Source of the DNA: Acidobacteriota bacterium | GTDB taxonomy: Bacteria > Acidobacteriota > Thermoanaerobaculia > UBA5066 > Gp7-AA6 | Assembly (NCBI GenBank): GCA_027307335.1 | Contig: DAHUXD010000063.1 | Span: forward strand, 19,301 to 83,300 | Reading direction: 5' to 3' | DNA: 64,000 nucleotides | Part shown: positions 42,968 to 51,913 of the stretch, one piece after another | How the letters are laid out: the number at the start of each line of letters is the position of its first letter | How positions within the stretch are numbered: the first letter of the stretch is position 1 | Translations under genes and position numbers: made by a program | Notes under the pieces: generated by a model | What the model was told of the DNA's origin: nothing | Database searches by the model: none | The model's input: the letters and a program-made list of their open reading frames with translations, nothing else

Positions 42968-44518
42968 GTGGACGCGCTCCTCCGCGACCACCTGGTCTCC
43001 GTCGTGGTGTTCCTGCCGCTCGCCGGGGCGGTCCTGCTGCTCCTCCTGCCCCGCTCGGCGGCCTCCGCGGCCCGGAACATCGCTTTCGGCGTCTCGGTGC
43101 TGGACTTGATCGTCTCGGTCCCGCTCTGGACCCGCTTCCTCGTGGGCGTGCCCGGGTTCCAGCTCCGCGAGAGGATCGACTGGATCCCGCAGCTCGGGAT
43201 CACCTATAACGTGGGCCTCGACGGGATCTCGCTGCTCCTGGTGATGCTCACGACCGTGCTGACGCCGGTGTCCCTCCTCTTCTCGCTCACGCACGTGGAG
43301 AAGGAGGTGCGCGGCTACTCGGTCGCCTTCCTCGTGCTCGAGACGGGAATGCTCGGGAGCCTCGTCGCCCTCGACCTCGCGCTCTTCTACGTGTTCTGGG
43401 AAGTGATGCTCGTGCCGATGTACTTCATCATCGGCATCTGGGGCGGACCGCGCCGGATCTACGCCTCGATGAAGTTCTTCCTGTTCACGATGTCCGGCAG
43501 TCTCCTGATGTTCCTCGCGATCCTCTTCGTCGCGATCCGGCACCACACCGCGACCGGCGCCTGGTCGTTCGCGCTCGAGGACCTCACCCGCATGACGTTC
43601 ACGGGCCGGGTCGAGACCTACCTCTTCCTCGCGTTCGCGCTCGCCTTCGCGATCAAGGTGCCCGTCTTCCCGCTCCACACGTGGCTGCCGGACGCGCACA
43701 CGGAGGCGCCGACCGCCGGATCGATCATCCTCGCCGGCGTGATGCTCAAGCTCGGCGCGTACGGATACCTCCGCTTCGCGCTGCCCCTCTTCCCCGACGC
43801 CGCGATGCGGTTCGCCCCCTGGCTCGGCGTCCTCGGGGTCATCGGCGTGATCTACGGGGCGATGGTCGCCTACGCGCAGCACGACATGAAGCGCCTCGTG
43901 GCGTACTCGTCGGTGTCGCACCTGGGGCTCGTCGTGATCGGCATCGGCGCGTTCACGACGATGTCGCTCTCCGGCTCGATCCTCCAGATGGTCAACCACG
44001 GCCTCTCGACCGGCGCGCTGTTCCTCCTGGTCGGCGTCCTGTACGAGCGCCGCCACACCCGCGAGCTCGATGCGTACGGCGGCATCGCGGCGGTCGTCCC
44101 CGTCACGACGGCGCTCTTCCTGATCGCGACGCTCTCCTCGATCGGCCTGCCGGGCTTGAACGGGTTCGTCGGCGAGTTCACGATCCTCCTCGGCACCTGG
44201 CTCTCGCCGCACCGCTGGTGGAGCGCCGCCGCCGCGACGGGCGTCATCCTCTCGGCGATCTACATGCTCACGCTCGTCCAGCGCGTGTTCTGGAATCCGC
44301 TCGTCGTCGAAGAGAACAGGAAGCTGACCGACGTCCGGCCGAGCGAGTTCGTGGCGGCGGCGACGCTCGTCGTCCTGATGGTCTGGATCGGCGTGCGGCC
44401 GAACGACGTGCTCGACCGCATCCGGCCCGCCGTCGAGAGCCTTCAGAAGAGCGTCGCGGCCAGGCAGGTCGCGCTCCATGAGAGCGCGCGGCCCGAAATT
44501 AGCGAGGTGCGCCGGTGA
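42968..44518 (+). CDS. nuoM: NADH-quinone oxidoreductase subunit M
   Basis: 516-residue antiporter-like subunit with about 14 helices. Conserved parts are FYVFWEVMLVPMYFIIGIWG (proton-path Glu), FPLHTWLPDAHTEAPTAGS and MKRLVAYSSVSHLGLV. The GTG start immediately follows the nuoL stop without a gap. Confidence 0.96.
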   Translation: MDALLRDHLVSVVVFLPLAGAVLLLLLPRSAASAARNIAFGVSVLDLIVSVPLWTRFLVGVPGFQLRERIDWIPQLGITYNVGLDGISLLLVMLTTVLTPVSLLFSLTHVEKEVRGYSVAFLVLETGMLGSLVALDLALFYVFWEVMLVPMYFIIGIWGGPRRIYASMKFFLFTMSGSLLMFLAILFVAIRHHTATGAWSFALEDLTRMTFTGRVETYLFLAFALAFAIKVPVFPLHTWLPDAHTEAPTAGSIILAGVMLKLGAYGYLRFALPLFPDAAMRFAPWLGVLGVIGVIYGAMVAYAQHDMKRLVAYSSVSHLGLVVIGIGAFTTMSLSGSILQMVNHGLSTGALFLLVGVLYERRHTRELDAYGGIAAVVPVTTALFLIATLSSIGLPGLNGFVGEFTILLGTWLSPHRWWSAAAATGVILSAIYMLTLVQRVFWNPLVVEENRKLTDVRPSEFVAAATLVVLMVWIGVRPNDVLDRIRPAVESLQKSVAARQVALHESARPEISEVRR

Positions 44519-45972
44519 CCGAGACCTTCGTCTCCTTCACGCGCGCCGACCTCGCCGCGATCGCGCCCGAGATCGCGCTCGTCGCCACGGGCTGTCTCAT
44601 CCTCCTGCTCGAGGCGTTCGCCCCGAGGCTCCGGCGGTGGTTCGCCACCGTGGCGCTCGCGGGAGTCGCCGCCTCGCTCTGGTTCCTCGTCCAGGCGCCG
44701 GGCGGCACGACGTTCGGCGGGCGCTACGAGACGTCGTCTCTGACCGTCCTCATGGGCCTCTTCCTCGGCGCCACGGCGGTCGTCGCGATCCTCGTGGCGA
44801 AGCCGTACCTCGAGCGCACGGGAGAAGAGCGCGGCGAGTTCTACGCGCTGCTCCTCTGGGGACACACCGGCGTCATGCTCATGACGCGGGGGCTCGACCT
44901 CCTCATCGTGTTCATCGGCCTCGAGACGCTGTCGCTCGCGTTCTACGTGCTCGCGGGCTTCTTCCGCCGCGTGTCCGCCTCGTCGGAGGCCGGGCTGAAG
45001 TACTTCCTGACCGGCGCCTTCGGCTCAGCGTTCACCCTCTACGGCATCGCGCTGCTGTTCGGCGCCTCGGCCGGCACGCGGTTCGAGGACCTCTCGCGGC
45101 CCGGGCTCGCGGACAGCACCGCGGTCACGTTCGGCCTGCTGCTCCTGCTCGTCGGCTTCGGCTTCAAGATGTCGCTCGCGCCGTTCCACGCGTGGGCGCC
45201 CGACGTCTACCAGGGCATGCCGACGCCGGCCGTCGCGTACCTCTCGGTCGCGCCGAAGGGCGCCTCGGTGCTCGTCCTCTTCCGGGTGTTCGGCGCCGTG
45301 TTCGAGCACGGCATGCCCGATCGCTTCCGGACGGGCGTCGCCGCGCTCGCCATCTTCTCGATGACGCTCGGCAACGTCGTGGCGCTCGCGCAGCGCGACG
45401 CGAAGCGCCTGCTCGCCTACTCCGGCATCGCGCAGATGGGCTACGTGACGATCGCGCTCGCGGTCTTCGGCCGCGACGCGCTCGCCGCCGTGCTCGTCTA
45501 CTTCTTCGCGTATCTGGTCTCGAACGCCGGCGCGTTCGCGGCGGTGTCGGCCCTGTACCCGGACGAGACCAAGCCGCATCCGGTCGGCCTCCTCGCCGGG
45601 GCCGGCCGCACGGCGCCGTTTCCATCGGCGGTCCTGGCGCTCTGCCTCTTCTCGCTCGCGGGCATCCCGGCGACCGCGGGATTCATCGGCAAGTTCTTCC
45701 TCTTCAAGGCCGCCCTCGAGCAGGGGCTCTACGCGCTCGCCGTCATCGGCGTCCTGAACAGCCTCGTGTCGATCGGCTACTACCTGAAGGTCGTCTACAT
45801 CCTCTACATGCGCGAGCCGATCGAGGGCGAGGCGCCGCCCCCGCTGGCCCCGGCGGACCGCCTGGCGCTCGCGCTCTGCGGCGCCGGCATCCTGATCCTG
45901 GGCATCTTCCCCGCGTCCCTCTGGGCGATCGCGCGCCAGGCGGCCGCGACGCTTCCGCTGACCGGTCCCTGA
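44515..45972 (+). CDS. nuoN: NADH-quinone oxidoreductase subunit N
   Basis: 485-residue antiporter-like subunit with about 14 helices. Typical motifs are VFIGLETLSLAFYVLAGFFR, then FKMSLAPFHAWAPDVYQGMP and AKRLLAYSGIAQMGYV. GTG 44515 overlaps the nuoM stop (GTGA). It is the last nuo gene here. Glutamate dehydrogenase follows after 38 bases and may be co-transcribed. Confidence 0.96.
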   Translation: MTETFVSFTRADLAAIAPEIALVATGCLILLLEAFAPRLRRWFATVALAGVAASLWFLVQAPGGTTFGGRYETSSLTVLMGLFLGATAVVAILVAKPYLERTGEERGEFYALLLWGHTGVMLMTRGLDLLIVFIGLETLSLAFYVLAGFFRRVSASSEAGLKYFLTGAFGSAFTLYGIALLFGASAGTRFEDLSRPGLADSTAVTFGLLLLLVGFGFKMSLAPFHAWAPDVYQGMPTPAVAYLSVAPKGASVLVLFRVFGAVFEHGMPDRFRTGVAALAIFSMTLGNVVALAQRDAKRLLAYSGIAQMGYVTIALAVFGRDALAAVLVYFFAYLVSNAGAFAAVSALYPDETKPHPVGLLAGAGRTAPFPSAVLALCLFSLAGIPATAGFIGKFFLFKAALEQGLYALAVIGVLNSLVSIGYYLKVVYILYMREPIEGEAPPPLAPADRLALALCGAGILILGIFPASLWAIARQAAATLPLTGP

Positions 45973-46010
45973 CCCCGCCCGACACCCGGCGCGCCGGCGA
46001 AGGAGAAAAG

Positions 46011-47327
46011 ATGGTTCCGAAGCGCAAAGTCGTCCCGATCCGGCCGGCGTCGCCCAAGCGGGCCCCCGCTCTCGAGCTCGCCCCCGAGAACCTGAACCCG
46101 TACCAGTTCGCGCTGCGGCAGTTCGAGCGGGCCGCCGACTACCTGTCGCTCGACGCCGGCACGCGGCAGTTGCTCAGCCAGCCCAAGCGCCAGCTGATCG
46201 TGTCGATCCCGATCAAGATGGACAACAAGAAGATCCGGGTCTTCACCGGCTACCGCGTCCAGCACTCGATCGCGCGCGGGCCGTCGAAGGGCGGCATCCG
46301 CTTCCACCCCGGCGTCACGCTCGACGAGGTCAAGGCGCTCGCGATGTGGATGACGTGGAAGTGCGCGGTCGTCAACATCCCGTTCGGCGGCGCGAAGGGC
46401 GGCATCACGGTCGATCCGAAGAAGCTGTCCATGGACGAGAACGAGCGGCTCACCCGGCGCTACACGTCGGAGATCGCGATCGTCCTCGGCCACGACCGCG
46501 ACATCCCCGCGCCCGACGTCTACACGACGCCGCAGCACATGGCGTGGATCATGGACACGTTCTCGATGACGCAGGGATTCTCGACGCTCGGCGTCGTCAC
46601 CGGGAAGCCGATCCCGCTCGGCGGCTCGGCCGGCCGCAACGAGGCCACGGCCGAAGGGTGCTTCGTCGCGATCGACGAGGCCGCGAAGCGGATGCGGATG
46701 AAGCTGAAGGGCGCGACCGCGGCCGTCCAGGGGTTCGGCAACGCCGGCGCGCACGTGGCCCGCTTCCTCGAGGAGGCCGGGGCGAAGGTCGTGGCGGTCT
46801 CCGACTCGCGGGGCGGCGTCTACGACAAGAAGGGCCTCCGCATGGAGCTCGTCAACGCGGCCAAGGAGAAGAAGGGCACCGTCACCGCGGGGCGCGGCCA
46901 GAAGGTCTCGAACTCGGAGCTCCTCGAGCTGCCCGTCGACATCCTGGTCCCGGCGGCGCTCGAGGGCGTCATCACGCGCGAGAACGCGCCGCGCGTGAAG
47001 GCCAGAATCATCGCCGAGGCCGCCAACGGCCCGACGACGCCGGACGCCGACGACATCCTCCGCGGCAACGGCGCCGTCGTCATCCCCGACATCCTGGCGA
47101 ACGCCGGCGGCGTGACCGTGTCGTACTTCGAGTGGGTGCAGGACCTCTACTCGTTCTTCTGGGACCCGGACATGGTGCGGACACAGCTCGAGCGGACGGT
47201 GCGGCGAGCGTACGACGACGTCGCGGAGACCGCGCGCCGGCACGACACGGACCTGCGGACGGGGGCGCTCATCCTCGCGGTCGGCCGGGTCGAGGAGGCG
47301 ACGCGGCTGAGAGGGCTGTTCCCCTAG
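46011..47327 (+). CDS. gdhA: Glutamate dehydrogenase
   Basis: 438-residue NAD(P)-dependent enzyme interconverting glutamate with 2-oxoglutarate and ammonia. The catalytic Lys is in GGAKGGI (near 128), preceded by MTWKCAVVNIPF. The dinucleotide site is VQGFGNAGAHVA (near 243), and AEAANGPTTPDAD is typical. The family resembles the 420-440-residue hexameric type rather than the 450-residue enterobacterial type. ATG 46011 has an AAGGAG site. Its product supplies NADH or NADPH, which fits a position after Complex I. Confidence 0.94.
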   Translation: MVPKRKVVPIRPASPKRAPALELAPENLNPYQFALRQFERAADYLSLDAGTRQLLSQPKRQLIVSIPIKMDNKKIRVFTGYRVQHSIARGPSKGGIRFHPGVTLDEVKALAMWMTWKCAVVNIPFGGAKGGITVDPKKLSMDENERLTRRYTSEIAIVLGHDRDIPAPDVYTTPQHMAWIMDTFSMTQGFSTLGVVTGKPIPLGGSAGRNEATAEGCFVAIDEAAKRMRMKLKGATAAVQGFGNAGAHVARFLEEAGAKVVAVSDSRGGVYDKKGLRMELVNAAKEKKGTVTAGRGQKVSNSELLELPVDILVPAALEGVITRENAPRVKARIIAEAANGPTTPDADDILRGNGAVVIPDILANAGGVTVSYFEWVQDLYSFFWDPDMVRTQLERTVRRAYDDVAETARRHDTDLRTGALILAVGRVEEATRLRGLFP

Positions 47328-47352
47328 CGCGTCTCTTCATCGCGCACCCCGG

Positions 47353-47373
47353 CCCTCTCCCGGAGGGAGAGGG
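47353..47373. terminator. Hairpin between convergent gdhA and cyclase genes
   Basis: A perfect 9-bp stem, CCCTCTCCC (47353-47361) with GGGAGAGGG (47365-47373), has a 3-base loop. It lies in the 55 bases between two convergent stops and could serve both strands. It lacks a U-tract, and similar CCCTCTCCC palindromes are common intergenic repeats. Confidence 0.5.
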
Positions 47374-47382
47374 AGATGAGCC

Positions 47383-47979
47383 TCAGGCCGGATCTTCCCC
47401 GATCAGGATCGCCCGCACCGGCGACGCGTCCAAGTCGTCGAAGCGCAGCGGCAGCGCGACGAGCTGGTAGGTGCCCTCCCCCACCGCTTCGAGATCGAGG
47501 TCCTCGAGCAGCGCGACGCCGTTGCCGAGGAGCGCGCGATGCGCCGGCAGATCCGGAGCGTCCTCCGGATCGATCGAGGCGGCGTCGGTGCCGACCAGGA
47601 CCGTCCCGTGCTCGACGAGGCGCAGGGCGGCGAGTGGCGAGAGGGATGCCCTGCCGCCGCTCCGGAAGAGCACCCGGGCGACGCCGAGCGCCTTCTTGGG
47701 CAGCGCGTCCGCGCCGACCTCGCCGAGGCCCGGCAGCTCGATGACGCGCGCCGGGCCGATGTAGGCGGAGAGCGGCGCCTCGGCGATCGTCCTTCCGTCC
47801 GCGAACACGTGGCTCGGCGCGTCGGCGTGCGTGCCGCAGTGGGCGCTCATCGAGAAGCAGGTGGACCCCCACGGTGCCGCTGATCCCGGCGTCTCGAGCT
47901 CGCGCCAGCTGAAAGCGATGTCGCCCGGCCACACGGGCGTCTCCTCCGAGATGCGGCGCGAGACGTCGTAGATCTTCAT
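47383..47979 (-). CDS. kynB: Kynurenine formamidase / cyclase family hydrolase
   Basis: 198-residue metal-dependent hydrolase. Zinc-site residues H47, H51, D53 and H57 lie in SAHCGTHADAPSHVF, the cyclase-family signature. The opening IYDVSRRISEETPVWPGD is characteristic of KynB, which hydrolyses N-formylkynurenine in tryptophan breakdown. No other kynurenine-pathway gene is seen, so the substrate is inferred. It is last in a coupled minus-strand group. Confidence 0.85.
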   Translation of the reverse strand: MKIYDVSRRISEETPVWPGDIAFSWRELETPGSAAPWGSTCFSMSAHCGTHADAPSHVFADGRTIAEAPLSAYIGPARVIELPGLGEVGADALPKKALGVARVLFRSGGRASLSPLAALRLVEHGTVLVGTDAASIDPEDAPDLPAHRALLGNGVALLEDLDLEAVGEGTYQLVALPLRFDDLDASPVRAILIGEDPA

Positions 47980-48434
47980 CGCATCCGCCGCACGGTCTTC
48001 GTCTCCGCGTAGCGCTCCGCGACGTGCGGGTCGTAGCCCTGGTGTCGCGGATGGACCGGCACGTCGCGGTACTCGGCGTCGCAGCGGTAGCAGATCGTCA
48101 CCGGCTTGATCCGCGCGGCGACGATCCAGTCGACGACGACCGAGGCGAGGAGCACGGGCGTGAACCAGATCCAGCCGGCGCGCCATCCGACGAAGAGCGC
48201 GATGGCGAGCGAGACCGCCATGACGAGGCAGCCGAGGCGCTGGTCGAAGTCCTTCTGCAGGAAGAAGGCGTGCCCGCCGCAGAAGGCGCACTGCGCGACG
48301 CCCTCGGCGTCCATCGCGGTGTCGCACCGGGCCGAGTAGGCCTTGCCGCACTTGTCGCACGCGAAGTCGCCCGAGTCGGAGGGGCCGTGCTCCCTCGCGG
48401 TGAGGCAGTCGGCGCAGTAGTGCCGCGCGCGCAT
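47976..48434 (-). CDS. Membrane protein with N-terminal zinc ribbons
   Basis: 152-residue protein. Cys pairs CADC (near 7), CDKC (near 26) and CAFC (near 49) suggest two small zinc ribbons. Two membrane helices follow (about 68-105). A C-terminal cytoplasmic tail has another Cys pair remnant (ICYRCDAEY) and ends in ETKTVRRMR. The function is unknown. The stop overlaps the cyclase start (ATGA). It is preceded 8 bases upstream by another membrane protein. Confidence 0.7.
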   Translation of the reverse strand: MRARHYCADCLTAREHGPSDSGDFACDKCGKAYSARCDTAMDAEGVAQCAFCGGHAFFLQKDFDQRLGCLVMAVSLAIALFVGWRAGWIWFTPVLLASVVVDWIVAARIKPVTICYRCDAEYRDVPVHPRHQGYDPHVAERYAETKTVRRMR

Positions 48435-48442
48435 CGAAGGAC

Positions 48443-49201
48443 CTACGCGGGAAAGCCGGTGGCGACCGTCAGGTACGACGACAGGAGCTCGCCGATGAGG
48501 ACGAAAACGAGGGCCACGTAGAGGAGACCCGTCGCCGCCTGGTTCGACTTCATCTCCGCGGTCCGCCAGATGAAGTACGAGAGCGCCAGCGGCCCGACGA
48601 TCCCCCAGAGCACGCGGAACAGGAAGAAGAGCGCATCGTGCTCGAGGGAGGTCAGCGTGCGGAGGCCCTCGGACTCCCGGTGGCTCGCGACCGCCGTTGC
48701 GAGGTAGACCGTGCGGAAGATGGCGAGGCCGGCGAACAGCGCGGCGCCGCGCGCGAGCAGGCGGAACGGGAGCGAGCGCGAGACGAGGTACCAGTGGCCG
48801 AGGTTCATGATCAGGAGCACGGAACCGAAGAAGAGGCCTCCCGCGGCGGCGCCGACGACCGTCCAGGCGGTGCCCGTGGCGAGCGGGGCGACGAGGGCGA
48901 CGCGCGAGAGGCACCACGCGGCCCCCAGGGCGCCGGCGGCGAGGAGCGGCCGCGCGGGGGCGGCCCATCCCCAGTGGGCGACGAGCGTGTAAGCGGCCAT
49001 GACCGCGGCGGTGGCGACGGCGACGGAGTGGGGCATCCCCGAGGGCTTCACGAGCAGGGCGAGACCGGCGAAAACGGCGGCGAGGCCGCCGTGGAGCGCG
49101 AAGAAGCCCCGGCCGAGCACCTTCGGCGGGAAGAAGAGCAGCAGAAAGGCCGTGCCCGCGCAGGCCTCGAGCAGGAAGAGACCGAGACCCGACAACGCCA
49201 T
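48443..49201 (-). CDS. Polytopic membrane protein of unknown function
   Basis: 252-residue protein with about eight hydrophobic helices and little outside the membrane. Conserved-looking polar residues include LIMNLGHWYLVSRSLPFR (near 130-150) and a His-rich position VAHWGW (near 75), which could bind haem or metal. It ends VALVFVLIGELLSSYLTVAT. I do not recognise the family. It lies directly upstream of the zinc-ribbon membrane protein and the two may act together. Confidence 0.7.
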   Translation of the reverse strand: MALSGLGLFLLEACAGTAFLLLFFPPKVLGRGFFALHGGLAAVFAGLALLVKPSGMPHSVAVATAAVMAAYTLVAHWGWAAPARPLLAAGALGAAWCLSRVALVAPLATGTAWTVVGAAAGGLFFGSVLLIMNLGHWYLVSRSLPFRLLARGAALFAGLAIFRTVYLATAVASHRESEGLRTLTSLEHDALFFLFRVLWGIVGPLALSYFIWRTAEMKSNQAATGLLYVALVFVLIGELLSSYLTVATGFPA

Positions 49202-49212
49202 CGCCGAAGATT

Positions 49213-49845
49213 CTATCCGGTCGTCATCGATGAGCGGATCGCGTCGGCGATCAGCCCGACGTGGTCCACGAGACCGTGATCGCCCTTCGGAATTGCGGTG
49301 AAGCTCGATCCCTTCGCGAGCTGCCCGCTCGCCTCCCAGCGCTGCCAGACCTCGGAGACGCCGTCGAACGGCACGCTCTCGTCGTTCGCGCCCATGAGAA
49401 CGGCGACCCGCTGCGCCGGCGCCTCGCGGTCGATCTTCAGTTGAGCCATTTGCTCGAAAAAGCGCCGATGGATCTCGAGCTCGCGTCCCTGGCCGTGGTG
49501 GAAGAAGCGGACCGGATCGCCGGGAGCGAGTTTCTCGAGCCAGCGCGGGCCGAAGCCGAGCGCCGGGGCGATCAGGACGAGGGGGGCGTCGAGGCCACTT
49601 TGGCTGGCGGCGATCGCGACGAGCGCTCCCAACGAGCTGCCGACCACCACGTCGGGTGGACTGCCCTTCGCTGCAGCGAGCGCGGCATGAACGATGGCGT
49701 CGAAGTCGAGCTTCTGGAACGAAGGCTTGTTCAGGTCCGGGGCAACGAGACGGAACTCACTGGCCGGGAGCGCCTCGCGGAGGAGCGCGATCTTGCGCCC
49801 GGACGGCGAAGAGGCGAACCCATGGAGGTACAGCACCGTCCGCAC
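49213..49845 (-). CDS. YqiA/UPF0227-like alpha/beta hydrolase
   Basis: 210-residue cytosolic esterase-like protein. It has an oxyanion region LYLHGFASSPSG, nucleophile S71 in VVGSSLGAL, a probable acid in GANDESVP (near 160) and H in PKGDHGLVDH (near 195). It resembles YqiA and other small hydrolases acting on acyl or aryl esters. The substrate is unknown. Its stop is 12 bases before the start of the neighbouring membrane protein gene. Confidence 0.8.
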   Translation of the reverse strand: MRTVLYLHGFASSPSGRKIALLREALPASEFRLVAPDLNKPSFQKLDFDAIVHAALAAAKGSPPDVVVGSSLGALVAIAASQSGLDAPLVLIAPALGFGPRWLEKLAPGDPVRFFHHGQGRELEIHRRFFEQMAQLKIDREAPAQRVAVLMGANDESVPFDGVSEVWQRWEASGQLAKGSSFTAIPKGDHGLVDHVGLIADAIRSSMTTG

Positions 49846-49990
49846 GGGCCGAACGATATCGGATCGGAAGACATCTCACCCGGCCGTTAGAAAAGAAAGG
49901 GAAGGCTCTCGTGGTGACGGCGCCTGTCCACTTCGGGCGTCCTGAATCGGCTCTCTCCAACCAGGACTCTTCTGAGCCAAGCTAGAAATC

Positions 49991-51469
49991 TCACGATCGA
50001 CTCCCTTCATGGGGGCCTTGGAGTGCGCGTCGCAATGTTCCCAGAGCGTCCCTATCGGCGGACTGTCTACTCATAGACTCCCGAAGTAACGCGACAGCCA
50101 CGACCGCCTCCTGGACTAGCCCGAGTGTCTCGATTATTGGAAGGGCGGCGGCGATCTCCGAGAGCGCCTCTGCATCACGCTCGCGAGCGAGCAATGTCTC
50201 CGCCAGAATGAGTCGCACTTGCGCCTCTAAGGCCCTGAAGCGAGAAGACCCGTATGTGGCAACCGCAAGGCGATACGACTCGATAGCCGCGTCCAGGTGA
50301 CCGAGGTCTCTGAGGATCTCGCCTTTCACAGCGTTGAAATGGCCAATGGCCGTTGGGAGCCCTGAGTCGCCCACCAGTGCCCAAGCCCGCGACAGTATTT
50401 CGAAGCCTCTCTGGGGTTCCTCCTCTTTGGCACAGATGTCAGCCGAATAGATTAGGGCTAGGCCCTTGAGCCATCCCTCCACTTGCGAACTCTCGTCGGT
50501 CGCTACCGCCTGAAGTTGCACCAAGGCTTCCGCATGGCGTCCCATTTCCTTGAGTACGACCCCGTCGAGGTACGTACACAAGACGGCGCTCCTGTGCATT
50601 CCGAATCCTTTGAACTTATCTAGGAGTTCTGGCAGGCCACTCCGAGCATCAGCGAACTCATGCCGTTCGTAGGCGATAGACCGACGAATAAACTCAATTC
50701 GGGCGCTGGAAATATCAGGTCGAGTAACGAGATCGCATCGCGCAGACGCGACTTCGAGCCATTTCGCAGAATCAGCGAAGTTCCCGTGATGTTTATGGGC
50801 AAAGGCTGCAATGATCTCTAGCTGAAGGAGAAACCAGGCCCTCTCCTCCCTTCCCAGGGATAGCGCTCGAGTTTTCGAAAGGTATTCATGGGTGGCGATA
50901 GTTTGGCGAAGCGAGTCGGCGGGGTCCAGATTGGTTGTCAGGTAGAGCCCAGCGCATAAAGCAAGCAGCACGCGAGGATCAGTGAAGAACCTGTCGCGCA
51001 ACTGGTCCGTACGCTCCTGTTCCTCTAAGGCGAGAAAGTCGGACACCGATGGAAGCTGCCGCGCGAGCTCAACAGTCTTGTTCTCCCAGATCCAAGCCGA
51101 CCTCGGCTCGCCAAGGCGTCTGTATTGCCTTGACGTCAGATATGCCAACTGGGAAAGGAGATCGAGCTTCTCGTCGAATTCATTGGCCGGCCAATCCAAC
51201 TCAGAAAGAAGCTCGTACAGCCGTTGAACGCGTCGCGGGTCCCCTCGAAAGTCATCTGTAGCCACCTTCACGAGTGCGTAGACGCGATCGGGTTCGAGCG
51301 CGGATCCGACCGCGGCGTCCGACCAAGTGTCGCCTTTTCGCCAGACCTTTGTCGCCCAAGCTAGAGCCTCGTTGGCGCGAGGAAGCGACAACCCGTGAGT
51401 GTCTGCGCTGAGCCATATTTTCAGCGCGTTTGCGCTGATCAACTGGGATTCGCTGATGCCGGCGCTCAT
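49991..51469 (-). CDS. TPR-type repeat protein, partner of an upstream sigma-2-like protein
   Basis: 492-residue, largely helical protein. The segments LDGVVLKEMGRHAEALVQLQ, then IGHFNAVKGEILRDLGHLDA and VRLILAETLLARERDAEAL form TPR-like pairs in the C-terminal two thirds. There is no signal peptide or catalytic motif. The end (AALPIIETLGLVQEAVVAVA, then LLRESMSRQ) matches the end of the TPR protein at 51914-53029, so the two are paralogues. Its ATG overlaps the stop of the upstream small gene (ATGA), so both are made together. GC is clearly lower than in neighbouring operons. Confidence 0.75.
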   Translation of the reverse strand: MSAGISESQLISANALKIWLSADTHGLSLPRANEALAWATKVWRKGDTWSDAAVGSALEPDRVYALVKVATDDFRGDPRRVQRLYELLSELDWPANEFDEKLDLLSQLAYLTSRQYRRLGEPRSAWIWENKTVELARQLPSVSDFLALEEQERTDQLRDRFFTDPRVLLALCAGLYLTTNLDPADSLRQTIATHEYLSKTRALSLGREERAWFLLQLEIIAAFAHKHHGNFADSAKWLEVASARCDLVTRPDISSARIEFIRRSIAYERHEFADARSGLPELLDKFKGFGMHRSAVLCTYLDGVVLKEMGRHAEALVQLQAVATDESSQVEGWLKGLALIYSADICAKEEEPQRGFEILSRAWALVGDSGLPTAIGHFNAVKGEILRDLGHLDAAIESYRLAVATYGSSRFRALEAQVRLILAETLLARERDAEALSEIAAALPIIETLGLVQEAVVAVALLRESMSRQSADRDALGTLRRALQGPHEGSRS

Positions 51470-51816
51470 TCTGGGTTCTCCTGGGCGCCTTTCGCTTGGC
51501 CATCAAGTTTCGACCATTTGGCGGTTAGAGCAATACGCCTCAGAGTCTTGCGCGAGTGGTTAAGGCAGAGATGATCCACGACTTGGATCAACCAGGCTTT
51601 AGGGTTCCGGCAGGCGTCGATTCGCTCGATCGCGAGAACAAAGGCATCTTGAACTATGTCTCGAGCATCTTCAACATTCAGTCGGTATCGCCAGGTTGCC
51701 CTCCGAATTAGGGGCAAGTAGACCTGCTGATAGAACGCGCCAAGAGCCACGTCCGTCATGGGCGTTCGCGACGCCCTCGATGTATCGCCTTCCTGCCTCT
51801 GTGGCCGCGACGCCAT
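51466..51816 (-). CDS. Short sigma-70 region-2-only protein
   Basis: 116-residue protein. Residues about 28-92 match sigma-70 region 2: YRLNVEDARDIVQDAFVLAI (regions 2.1-2.2, RNA polymerase contact) and NPKAWLIQVVDHLCLNHSRK (2.3-2.4, -10 recognition). It ends within 25 residues, so region 4, which reads the -35, is absent. It could be an alternative promoter-binding factor that needs its coupled TPR partner, or a regulator that evolved from an ECF sigma factor. ATG 51816 has a strong GGAGGTG site 6 bases upstream. Confidence 0.75.
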   Translation of the reverse strand: MASRPQRQEGDTSRASRTPMTDVALGAFYQQVYLPLIRRATWRYRLNVEDARDIVQDAFVLAIERIDACRNPKAWLIQVVDHLCLNHSRKTLRRIALTAKWSKLDGQAKGAQENPE

Positions 51817-51913
51817 CGGACACCTCCGGTCAATCCGGGGGGAGCCCCTGCCTAAATCCTAACTAAATATTGTCGCGAGGAAGGTGGAGCCGAGGGGGTA
51901 GGGGAGGAAAAAA

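Noticed and set aside
40994..44479. 1,161-codon minus-strand open frame opposite nuoL and nuoM
   Set aside because: The translation is almost all charged residues (Glu, Arg, Asp, His), with no domain. It mirrors codons of hydrophobic membrane proteins.
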